Assembly (NCBI GenBank): GCA_016191815.1
Contig: JACPVI010000080.1
Location: 1-64,000, forward strand
DNA: 64,000 nucleotides
Direction: 5' to 3'
From: Myxococcales bacterium
GTDB taxonomy: Bacteria; Myxococcota; Myxococcia; Myxococcales; Myxococcaceae
The translations under genes were made by a program, and so were the position numbers. Of this stretch, positions 33,712-45,700 are shown in pieces (position 1 is the stretch's first letter; the number at the start of each line of letters is the position of its first letter). The notes beneath the pieces were generated by a model, which was given only the letters and a program-made list of their open reading frames with translations, did no database searches and had not been told where the DNA came from.

Positions 33712-36700
33712 CTACCCCTTCCGCTGATGCACCTCGACCTGGGTGCCCACCGCGACCCGCAGCGCGTGCAGGTCCTCGGAAAGCGCGAAAACCATGAGGT
33801 CCCTGATTTTCGAGCGAACCTGGACTCGGTGGGAAGCGCCGCTCTCCCCGAGGACCATCTTCTTCACCGGCTCGATCTCCCCCGCCACGAAGAGCCCGGT
33901 GCGGACCGCCGACAGCTCGGCGCCCTCGAGGTAGTTGCGCAAGTCGTTGGAGGTGGCGGAGCGCACGTACTCGCGGGTGACGCGGGCGAGCGGATCCCGT
34001 GCTCGCTCGGGCAGGATCCGCTCCAGCGCCTTTCGCTCGGTGTCGATCGCGCGCGGGTCGGCGGTGAAGCGGAACTTCTCCACCGAGAGACTGATCGCCG
34101 CCTGGAAGACCGCCTCCAGCCGCTCGGCCGACAGCCAGTGGGAGAGCGCCAGCTCCGGCCTGAGCAGGGCCATGGTGCGGCCGAGGAGGTAATAGACCTC
34201 CTTCTGCCCGGTCTCGCCGAAGAACTTTCCGCCCACCTTCAGGGACAGCGGGTGGGTGTGGCAGATCTCCACCCCGAGCAGCGGGTCCGGTGCGGGCTCG
34301 TTGGAGCGCTTGGCCATCCGCTCCCGGGTGGCCAAGAGGAAGGGCGAGAAGAGGGCCACTGCCTCCATGCCCAACAGCCGAGCCACGTAGCGGAAGTGGT
34401 GGATCTGGTACTCCTGCGCGCCGCCCACGTCGATGAGGTGGCGCTTGGGGTTGATCTGGTACTTGGCGTACTCCTCCTTGTAGAGGTGGCCCGCCTGCTC
34501 GAAGAGGATGGCCATGAGCTGGGAGATAGGCCCGCGGATCTTCGGGTGGAACAGGTGGGTCTCCCACAGCCGTTCGGTGAGCGGCCGCTGGGCCACCTCC
34601 TTCTTCCTGGCGTACGGAGTGAGCTTGGTGAGGATCTCCCGCTCGCCGGGGCCGGCGTCGCCGATGAGCCCGCTCACCACCTGCGCGGCGAGGTAGGCGG
34701 AGTCATAGTCCTTCCTCCGCGCGGCCAGCTCGGCGAGCGCCGAGGCCACCTTGCCGGGGTTGGTGGTCTGCGGCAGCGCGCGCCGGTAGGCCTCCACCGC
34801 CTTCTCGTCCTGGCCCGCGGCGGCGGCCAGCTCGGCGAACTTCTCCTGCACCGGTGAGTCCTCGGGCAGGCCCGCCGCCACCACCTGGTAGGCCATCAGC
34901 GCGTCCTGCGGCTGCTTGAGCACCCTGAGGTAGAGATCTCCCAGCGCCCGCCAGAGGGTGAGGCGGGCGGCGTTGGTGTCCTCCACCTTGGGGAGCCGCT
35001 GGAGCATCCGGGTGTAGTTGGCCTCCAGCGCCTTCCACTTTTTTGCCCGGACCAGCATGGCCTCGATGGCGCTGAACGCCTCGATGAAGCGGTAGTCGGT
35101 GTCCAGGGCGGCATTGAAGGCGGCAGCGGCGGCCTCGAGATCTTTCAGCTCGTCGCGGCTGATCTCCCCGAGCGCGAAGAAGACGCGCTTGGCCTTCTGG
35201 GGCTCCTTCCGCAGCGCCGGCTGCTCGAGCATCTTGCGCAGCACCTCGGCGGCCTTCTGCCCCTGCTTGCTCTCGCGGTAGAGGACGTAGAGGGCGTCCA
35301 TCACCTCGAGCGAGTCCGGCTTGAGCTTGTGCGCGGCGACGTAGGCGTCGATCGCCATGTAGGCGTCGGAGAGCTTCTCCTTGGCGAGCTTCCCCAGGTC
35401 CAGGCACACCTGGAACTTGGCGTCGCCGTCGAGGATCTGGAGCAGGCTCTGCCGGTACTCGGCGGACTTGTCGAACTTCCCCGCCAGGTCCGAGAGCGAG
35501 ACCAGCGCCCGGAGCGAGGGCTCGTGGCCGGGGTCGATCCCCAGCGCCTTCTCGAAGTGGTTCTGCGCCCGATCGGGCTGCTTGAGCTGGACGTGGACGT
35601 CGCCGAGCTGCCAGTAGATCTCCACCACCTCCAGGTCGGTGAGATCGTCGCGGTGGTGGAGGAGGATGGTCTGGTAGACCTTCAGCGCCTCGTCGAAGCG
35701 CTTGGCCTGCACCAGGAGATTCCCCAGCCCCTCGAGCGCGGGCAGGTAGGTGGCGTCGAGCTGGTAGGCCTTCTCGTAGCTCTTGAGCGCCTTGTCCTTC
35801 TTCGAGCGCTTCTCGCCGACGTAGCCCAGCCGGTAGAGCTGGCGGCACAGCTCCTTGGCGACCTGCTCGTCCTGCTGCTGCACCGCCTGCTGGGCCATCT
35901 TGAGGGCGACGACGTCGAGCATCCGCTCGGCGCCCTCCCAGTTCTCCTTGGCGATGTAGATGTCCGCCAGGGGCCGGGCAGCCTCGAGGAGGTCCGGGGC
36001 CAGCTTCAGCGCCTCCTCGTACCACTGGGTGGCGCCGTCGCGGTCCTCCTTCCGCTCGGCGCAGTAGCGCGCCACCTCCAGGAGGGCCCGGGCCTTGGCC
36101 TCGGGCTCCTCGGTCTGCTGGGCCTCCTGGACCAGCGCCTTCTCGTAGGAGCCCCAGTCCTTCTCGATCTCGTGGATGCCCTTGAGGGCGCGGATGCAGG
36201 GCAGGTATCCGGGGTCGATCTTCAGCGCCTCGAGGTAGCAGCCCTTGGCGCTGCCGGGGTCGAGGAGCATGTCCTCGTTGATCTTCCCCATCCGGTGGTA
36301 CAGCTCGACCGCCTCGGAGGTCGGCCCGGCGACCCGCGCCTCGCGCTGGAGCATGTCCAGGGCGAAGGGCCAGTTGCCGCTGCGCTCGTAGAGGGTGCCG
36401 AGGGCGTGCATCGCCGGACGGCAGCGCTGATCCAGCTCGAGGGCCTGGTGGTAGGCGGTGACCGCGCGGTCCACCTGCTTGAGCTCGTTGTGGAAGATGT
36501 CACCCATCTCCACGCAGAGCCCGGCCTGCTCGGTCGGGTCGTGGAGCAGCTGGATGTGGCGGTCCACCACGCCGATCAGCTCGTCCCACCGCCCTTGCGT
36601 CTTCCGCAGCCGCTCCAGGGCCTTGATCGCCTGGAGGTTCTGCGGATCGATGGTGAGCACCCCGTCGATGCAGGCGTCCGCGTTGGCAAGGTTCTCGTAG

Positions 36701-39700
36701 CGCTCCTCCCAGATCGCGGCGCTCTTGAAGAGCACCTTCACCCGCTCGCGGTAGTCCGGCGATAGCTCGAGCTGCCGCTCGTAGACCTGCAAGAGCTCGG
36801 CGGGACGATCGAGCTTGGTGTAGAGCCGCTCGAGCGCATCGAGGGCCGCGCGGTTGGTGGGGTCGAACTCCAGCGCCTGGCGGTAGGCCTCGATCGCCGC
36901 CTCGTCGTCCTCGACCTCGCGCTCGTAGAGGAGCGCCACCTCGGCCTGGATCTGCGACCTTTGCTCGGGGGTGGGAGCGAGATCTCGCGCCCGAAGCAGC
37001 GTGCCGGCGACGTTGGCCCACTCGTTCTGCCGCCGGTAGAGCGAGGTGAGCACCTCGAGGGTGCGCGGGTCGGGCTCCAGCTCGAGGGCGCGCAACAGCG
37101 CGCTGGCGGACTCCTGCGGGTTCGAAAGCTTCTCGTCGTAGACCCGGGCGATCTCCCTAAGGATGTCCTTCCGCCGCTCGATCGAGCCGGCCGCCTCGAG
37201 CTTCTGCTCCAGGGCGACCACGTACTCCCGGTCGCGGCCCCTCCGGGCGAACATCGCGGCCAGCGCGTCGAGCGCCGCCTCGTTGGTGGGATCGAACTCG
37301 AGGATGCGCCTGAGCGCCGCCTCCGCCTCCGGCGCGTCGTCGAGCTTCTGGTCCTGCACCCGGGCGAGGACCAGGTACATCCGCTCGGCCAGCGGGCCCC
37401 GGGGGAGCGCGTCCGCCACCTCCTCGTAGACCGCGGCCAGCTCCTCGTACGAGCCGGTCTCGTCGGCCAGCCGCTCCACCTCCGACCGCACCTCGTCGTC
37501 CGAGGGGTTGAGCTGCAGGGCGCGGCAGTACTGCAGGAAGGCCACGTCCTTCTGGCCGAGCCTGGACTCCTGCACCCTCCCCAGCTCGCGCAGGGCGGCG
37601 AGCTTCTCCTCCTCCGTCACCAGGTGGGGGAGGTAGCGGTCCATCACCTGGGCGTAGGCGCGCCAGTCGTTGTGCTTGGCGTACAGCTCCACCGCCTGCT
37701 CGTAGGCCTTGCGGTTGGCGGGGTCGAGCTCGAGGATCTTCTCCAGCGCTCCGCCGGCGGCCTCGGTCTTCCCGGCCGGCCCGCGCCAGAGGTCGGCCAC
37801 CTCGAACATCGTCGCCACCGCCGCCTCGCGGTCCTCCTGGGCCAGCTCCGCCTGCGAGCGCAGCTCCAGCGAGCGCACCGCGTCGCCGAAGGCCCGCAGC
37901 TTCACGAAGACCGCGAAGACGCGGTTCATCTCCGGCTGGGAGTGCGGCTCCACCTCCAGCGAGCGGCGGCCGGCGTCCAGCGCCTCCTCGCGCCGGCCCA
38001 TCTCGGAGAGCACCTCGGCCAGTCGGATCCGGAGCGCCTTGACGCCCTCGGCGCTCTCCTGCAGCGGGATGAGCCGCCGGAGCACGATCACCAGATCGTC
38101 CTGGCGCGAGAGCTGCTCGTAGATCTCCTTCAGGCTCTCCAGCGCGTCCCTGTGGCGGGCGTCGCGCTCGAGGGCGGCCTTGAAGTGGGGGATGGCCTCC
38201 TCCGGCCGCTCCAGCATCCGGAACAGCACCCCGCCCAGCCGGTCGTTCAGCCGCACCAGCTCGCGCGGATCGATGGTGTGGGCCAGCTTGCCCAAGAGCA
38301 GCTCGCGCAGCTCGTCGAACCGGCCGCCCTTCTCCAAGAGCCCGTCCATCGCCGCGAAGGCCTGCTCGTTGCGCGGGTTCTTCTGGAGCAGCTCCCGGTA
38401 GATCTCGATCGAGTGGGAGACGTCGGAGAGGCCCTCCGCCGAGACCACCGCCATCCTGGAGAGGATGCGCTCGCGCTCCGGGCCGGAGACCAGATCGCGC
38501 TGGGCCTTGAGGACCGCGTAGAGCTTATCGCTCTTCTTCGCGGCCTCGTACAGCCCCTCGAGCAGCCGCATCGAGGGAAGGTGCTTGGGGTCCAGCTCGA
38601 GCAGCTTCTGGTAGGCCTCGGCGGCGCGGTCGGGGCTGTCCAGCCGCTCGGCGCAGAGCTGCCCCAGCCTGAAGAGGAAGCCCACCTGCTCGCGCGGGTC
38701 GGTGCCAAGCGCGGCCAGGGCCTCGAGCACCCTCGCCAGCTCGGCTGGGCGGTCGAGCTGGTTGTAGAGCCGGTCCAGCGCGGGGAGCGCGCGGCCGTAG
38801 ACGCCGGAGTCGAGCTGGTGGGCCTTCTCGTAGAAGGCGGCGGCCTTGGAGGGCTCGGCGAGCTTCTGGTCGAGGACGAAGCCCAGCTTGAGGCAGACCT
38901 CGGCGGCGTCCTGGGCCTCGGCGATGCGGGGCAGCTCCTCCTCGTAGGCGCCGGCCAGCTCGTCGTAGGTCTTCGCGGCGTCGGCGGCATTCTCCAGCTT
39001 CTTGCGCAGCTCGGCGTCGTTGGGGTCTTCCTTGAACGCCCGGTAGAACGCGAGGTACGCCATCTCCGCCTCTTCCTGGCTCTCGCGCAGCCCACCCAGC
39101 TCGAGCAAGAGCGCCTTCCGCTCGAAGGGATCGGCGGAGACCGACACCCGCGATTCGATCAGCGCGGCGAGCTTGGGCAGCTCCCCGTTCTGCCGGTAGG
39201 CGCGCATCAGCACCTCGCAGGCGGGGCCGTTCTGCGGCTCCCGGGCGGCGATGGCCTCCATCCGGCCGAGGGCGCCCGAGTGGCGGGGGTCGGCCGCCAA
39301 CAGCTCGGTGTACAGCTCGATGCCGCCGAACTTGTCCAAAAGCTTCGACTCGCGGAGCAGCCCCAGCCGGAGCTTGAGCGCCGGATCTCCCTGGGTCCCC
39401 TGGAGCGCGAGCCTTTTGGCCAGGACGTCGGCCAGCTCCGGCCAGCGCTCGAGCTGCTCGCAGAGCTGATCCATCCGCTCCAGCGCGGCCGGATCATCGG
39501 GCTTGAGCTCGATCAGCCGCCGGAAAGTAGCCAGGGCGCCGGGAGCGTCCTTCACCTGCTCGTGCTGGAGCGAGCCGATCTGGAAGAGGAGCGCCGCCCT
39601 GCGCGATGGCTCCTCGCACAGAGAGAGCTGGCGCCTCAAGACCTCCAACAGCTCGCTCACCTTCCCCTGCTTGCCCAACAATCTCCCGATGGAGTCCAGG

Positions 39701-42700
39701 GCCTCGGCGTCGGAGGGGACCACCTCGAGGACCCGCTTCCAGCTCTCCACCGCCTCGGCGTGCTCCTGGTGGTCCACTTGAAGTCGCGCCAGGGCGCGGA
39801 AGAGCGAGGCGCGGGCCTTGTCGTCGGAGGCCTTGCTGGCGACCTCGGAGAGCAGCGCGGACAGCTCGTCGGCGGCGTCGGCGGCGTCCACCAGGAACAG
39901 GCACAGCTCGAGCGAGCGCTCGTCGTCCGGCACCTCGCGCAGCGCCCTGGTGGCGGCGACGAAGGCCATCTCCGGGTTGTCCATCTGCTGCGCGTAGAGA
40001 TCCGCCACCTTCCTGAGCAGCGCGGCGCGGTTTTGCGGGACCGGCTCGGTCGAGGCGCGCGACTCGAGCATCTGCACCAGCTTCAGGTGCTCGCCCACCG
40101 AGCTGAACACCGGCTCGAGCATGGTCGCCGCCTCGCCGCGCAAGGGGCTCTCGGAGCGGGCCATCTCCTCGAGCGCCCCCACCGCGCCGGGCTGGGCCGG
40201 ACGCCGCTTGAGGATGGCCGCGAAGGTGTCCAAAGCGCCGCGCCCGTCGGAGAGCCGGGTCAGCTTGAGCCGGCCGAGCCGCACCAGGAGATCCATCGCC
40301 TCCTCGGTGGCCCCGCGGGCCTCGGCCAGCTCCGCCTCCCGGGAGATGAGCTGGGCCAGCTCGGGGTAGCGCTCGGCCTCCGAGAGCACCCGCCCCAAAA
40401 ACTTCACCGCGTTGGCGTCGTCCGGCTTCCGCTCCAGGATCGCCTGGTAGCACTCGGCCGCCAGCGCCTTGTCCGAGAGCACCTCCTCGGCCAGGTTGGC
40501 CAGCTCGAAGAGCAGGTTCGTCTGCTCTCGCACCTTTGGCTCGAGGGCGATCTGCTTGCGCATCACCAGCGCGAGCTCCTTGAACGCGTTGGCCTTCCGG
40601 AAGATGCGGGCCAGGTTGTCGAGCACCGGGAGGTTCTGGGGATCTCGCCGGTGGACCTCGCCAAAGGCGCGGGCCGCCAGCTCCGGCCTGGAGAGCCGGT
40701 CGCCGTAGATCACCGCCAGCCGCCGCCACAGCTCGCCGGCGGTCCTCTCCGAGACACCCCGCTCGAGCTGGTCCTCGTACGCCGCCGCCAGCTCCTCGAA
40801 GGAGCCGGTGTCCGCCGCCAGCCGCTCCAGCTCCTCCTGGACCTCGGTGTTCTCGGGATCCTCGGCGAAGGCGCGCAGCCGGGCGGCGAAGGCGAGCGCC
40901 TTCTGCCCCAGCATCTCGCGGATGATGGCGATCTCGTTGAGCAGCGCCCCGCGGAGGCTCGGCTCCGCGAGGGCGAGCCTCATGTCCAGGACCTCCACCA
41001 GCCGCTTGAAGTCGTTCTGCTTGCGGTAGATGGGCTCGAGCAGCCGCGCCGCCTCCGGGCGGCCCTGGTCGGTGCCCAAGAGCCGCTCCAGCCCGCCCAC
41101 CGCCACCGGCTCGCCCACCGACAGCTCGAGCACCGCCCGGTAGGTATTGATCGCCTCCGGCACCTGCATCTCCCGCTCGAGGAGCTGCCCGCGCCGGAGC
41201 AGGTAGCCCTTCCTCCCGGCCTCGTCGGGGCGCATCTCCGCGAGCTGGTCCAACACGTCGGCCTGCTCGGTGAAGCGGCGCGCCTTGCCGAACAGCCGGT
41301 CCAGGGCGGTGAGGGCGTCGGCTCCCTTCTTGATCGCCAGCACCGACTTGAAGACCTCGATCGCGAGGGCGTCCTCCCCGGCCGCCTCGTAGGCCTGGCC
41401 GGCCTTCATCAACAGCTCGCGCCGCTCGGCCGGCTCGGACGCGAGCTGTGCCTGCTTGGCGTACACCTCGGAGAGCTGCCGCGCGTTCTGCGATCGCTCG
41501 TAGAGCTTCCCCAGGTTCTCCAGGGCCTGGCGGTCTTGCGGCGCCTCGCCCAGCAACGACTTCCAGGCCCGGATCGCCTCCTCGGTCTGGCCGAGCTGCT
41601 CTCTCAGCTCCGCCGCCCGCCTGAGCAGCGCCACCGCCTGCTCGTCTCCCGGGAGGCACTCGCCCGCCGCGGTCTCGTAGATCTCCGCCAGCTCCTCGAA
41701 CGAGCCGGTCTCCCGCGCCAGGCGCTCGAGGTCGGGGCGGATGCCCTCGCGGTCCAGCCCTTCGCTGAACGCCCGGAGCGCGGACATGAAGGCCGACTGG
41801 GATTGTCCGAGATCCCGCTCGTAGATGGCGCGGATCTCCGCTCCCAGCCGGGCGCGCTCGCTGGGCGAGCCGGTGGCCATCCGCGCCTCGCGCAGGGCGA
41901 TCCGCCGCTGGTGCTCGCTGGAGTGCGCCAAGACCGGGTCCAGGATTTCCATCGCCGCGCCGCTCTCGGGCTGCTCGGAGCCGGCCCAGGCCTCGAGCGC
42001 TTCCCGCGCGCCGCCGTGGCTGGGATCCTCGTCGAGGATCTGCCTCAGGAGCTGCAGCGCCCCGGGGCCGTCCTCGAGCCGGGACTTGCGAAGCTGCGCC
42101 AGGCGGAAGGCCAGCTCGCGGCCCTTGGGGCTTTGGCCCTCCTGGTTTCGCCTCAGCTCGAGGGCGAAGGCCAGCTCCTCGGGCCGATCCAGCTCGCCGT
42201 AGAGGCGGTCGAGTGCGGCGGCGGCCTCGCGGTCGAGCACGTCGCGCGCGGCGATCTGCCGGAAGGCGGCAGCGGCGCGCTCCTTGTCCCCGAGCTTCTG
42301 CTCGTGGAGCACCGCCGCCTCGCGCCAGAGGGCGATCTTCTCCGCCGGCTCCGGCTCGACCTGGGCCAGCCGCTCCACCACCGCCGCCAGCTCCGGCCAC
42401 TGCTCGTCGGCGCGGTGCAGCCTCTGGAGGGCCCTCAGCGCCTCGGAGTTCTTCGGCTCCAGCTCCAACACGCGCGCGAGCTGGGCGACCGCGGACTTGC
42501 GGTCGTTGAGCTTCCGCTCGTACACCTCGGCCAGCTCGCGGCGGAGCGCCTGCGCCACCGGGCCGGCCTGGCCTTCCAAGAGCTCCGAGACCACCTCGGC
42601 GTAGCTGTCGACGGCGTCGGCCTCTTCGGCCGCCTGGCGGGTAGCGGCGCGCACCGATGCGTCTCCGGGCGAGAGCCTGAGCGCCTGCGCCAGCGCGGCG

Positions 42701-45700
42701 AACGCCTGCTCCGGTTGCCTGAGGTGGTGGGTGTGGATGTACGCCGCCTGCTTGAGCGCGAGGACCTTCTCCAAAGAGTCCTGGGCCGCGTCGGCGATCA
42801 CCGCGAGCGCCGCCACCAGCTTCCGGTGGTCCTTCACCGTCTCATAGGCGGGGACCAAGGCCCGGGCGGCCTCCTCGCGGCAGGAGGGATCGGCGAGCAG
42901 GTGCTCCAGTGCCGCCAGCGCGTCGGGATCCGAGGGGCGGGCCTGCAAGACCTCGGAGTACCTCTTCACCGCCTCGGCGCGGTCGCCCAGCGAGGCCTCG
43001 AGGAGCTGCGCGCGCTTGAGCGAGAGGTTGGAAGCGCGCTCCCGATCGCCCTCGGCCTCCGCCAGCTCGATCATCCTCCCCAGGGCGGAGGACAGCTCGC
43101 TGGTCCGCCCTCCCGCCTCGAGCAGCTGGCACAGCCTGGGCAGATTCGTCTTCTCGTCCGCTCCTGCGCGGATGGCCTCCTGCACCGCTTGCGCCGCCTC
43201 CCTCGGGCGGCCCAGGTCGGCGCTCACCTCTGAGAGCGCGAGGTACAAGGATGCCTTCTCGGCCGGATCGGCCACCAGGATCCGCCGGCGCAGCGCCTGG
43301 TCGCAGTCGGCGTGGCGCCCGGCCCGGCGGTAGAGGGAAACCAGCCGCCCCAGAATCTCCGGGTCGTCCGGGCTCTTCTTGAGGGCGGCCAAGAGCGCGG
43401 CGGCGGCATCGTCGACCGCGGCGGCCTCCTCGGCCAGCTCGGAAGCGCCGACCAAAAGTGAGGTGGCCAGCGCCGGGTCGCCCACCTTCCCGCCGAGATC
43501 GACGAGCGACCGCGACAGCTCGATGCCGGCGGAGAGCACCCGGGAGAGCCTCACCGCCTCCGAGCGGAAGGTTGGATCCGATGGATCTGCCGCCAGCCCG
43601 CGAAGCCGGAAGTCGAAGGCGGCCCGGCTGTCCATCAGGTGCTTCTCGCTGGTCTCCGCGAGCAGGGAGAGCAGCCCCTTCTGCTCCTCGGCGCCTTGCA
43701 CGGTGGAGAGCTGCACCAGGAGCGAGGCCACCTGCCGCTGGTAGTCGCCCGATTTCGCGTAGTGCGGCGCCAGCGCCTTGGAGATCTCCGCCTGGCGCAC
43801 TCCCTGGGAGGCCAGCCGCTCGAGGCCGCCGACCACCGCGGCGGTGGTGATTCGTTCCTCGAGAAGGCCGAGGTAGAGGCGGGCCGCCTCCTCCTTGCGC
43901 CCCAGCCGCTCGGCGTAGAGCTGGGCCAGCCTGGAACGCCACTCCTGGCGGTCCGAGGGAGACTCGGACAGCTGCAGGAGCTTCTCCGCCACCTGGGCCA
44001 CCTCGTCCCACTGCGCGAGGGCGGCGCACGCGGCGCCCAGGTGGCGAAGGGCGGCGACGTCGTCCGGCCTCAGCTCGAGCATCCGCTGGTACACTTTCTT
44101 GGCGGCGGCGGGGTCGGCGGCGGTTCCCTCGAGCTTCTTCGCCTGAGCCTCGAGCTGGGCGGCCTGCGCGTCGGTACCCTCGTCTACCGCAGCAGTGCGC
44201 TCGAGCGCGGTGAGCGCCTCCTGTGCGGCGGCGTCGCCCGGGGACAGCCTCAACACCTCCTGCCAGGCGGCCTCGGCCTCGGCGGGGCGGGAGAGCGGGT
44301 TCTGGAGCACCGAGGCGAGGTTCCGGTAGATCAGCGCCGCCGCCTTGGGAGGGGCGACTTGGGCGGCGCGATGCAGCGCCACCGCCAGTTGCTCGAACGC
44401 GCCCGCCTTCTGGGCCGCCTCTACCACCGTCCCCAGGAGCAACGGCCGGGTAGGCTCGAGCTGGAGGGCGAGCGCCAGCGCCTGGAACGCCTGTGGGAGC
44501 TGCCCTCTCTCCTCCAGGCCGGCGGCGAGCCTCTCGCAGAGAGCGACCCGCTCGGACAGCGGCGCGGGAGCGGTGGTGGCGAGCTCCAAGAGCGGCCACA
44601 CCGCCTCCACCTCGCCCGCCTCGGCCACGAGCTTCGCCCACCCGAAGGCGGCGTAGGCGTTGGAAGGCTCGATCTCCAGGGCGGCTTCGAGGTGCCGCCG
44701 CGCGCGATCGGGATCCTTGGCTTCGAGCCGGCACAGCTCCGCGAGGCGGAGGTGCAGCGAAACTTGGCCAGGCCGGTCCTTCAAGGTCGACAGGTGCCGC
44801 TCGAGGACGGCGATGGCGTCGGCGATTCGCCCTTTCTCGATGCACAGCTCGGCGGCGAGGCTGCACGCGTCGGGCCGGGTGGAGTCGGCGGCCGCCGCGC
44901 GCTCGAAGGAAGCGAGGGCGCCGTCGGAGTCCTGGAGCTTGGTGAGCTTGAGGATTCCCGCCCGCATCCACAGCTCGACCTGAGCACCCCGGTCCTTGGC
45001 GTCGGTGGCCAGCTTCTCGAGCTGGGCCACCGCGCCGGCGGCGTCCCCCAGCTGGGCCGCCCGCCCTTCGATGAAGCAGAGGGCGTCGGGCATCGCGGGC
45101 CAGAGGAGGAAGCAGCGGTCGAGCGCGTCCTTCACCTTGGCCGAGCCGGTGCCGTCGTAGAAGGCGTGTAGCTTGGCGACCAGGAGTGACAGGCGCGCCG
45201 CGCTCTTCCGATCGCGCTCCTCGAGCGAGGCGGCCCTGAGCGAGCGCACCCGCTCCCGCCAGCCGTGCTCGTGCTTCTCGATGGCGGTCTGGACCTTCCC
45301 CAGTCGCTTGTGCTTGGGCTCGATCTGCTTGAGGGTGTCCAGGGCCGCGAGGGCGGTGGCGTGCTCGAAGGGATCTTCGGCGAGGCGCTCGGCGATCGCG
45401 GCGTACTCGTCGGCGAGGCCGTCTCCGCCGAGGGCGGCCCTCTCGCGTTCCAGGCACTCCAGGGCCGGCCGGAGGCGATTCTCCGAGAGGAAGAGCTGGC
45501 GCACTCGCTGGTAGGCGGCGCGCTCGCGGGGCTCGGCGCGGGAGGCGAGCTGGGCGCACACCGCCGCGCGCTCCTTGCGGCCGAGCTTCTGCTCGTGGAG
45601 ATCGGCGGCCTTGAGGTACAGCGCGGCCGCCTCGGGACCCGAGCTGGCGGCGGCCATGCGCTCCAGGACCTCGGCCAGGGCCGGGTGGTCCTGCTTCTGC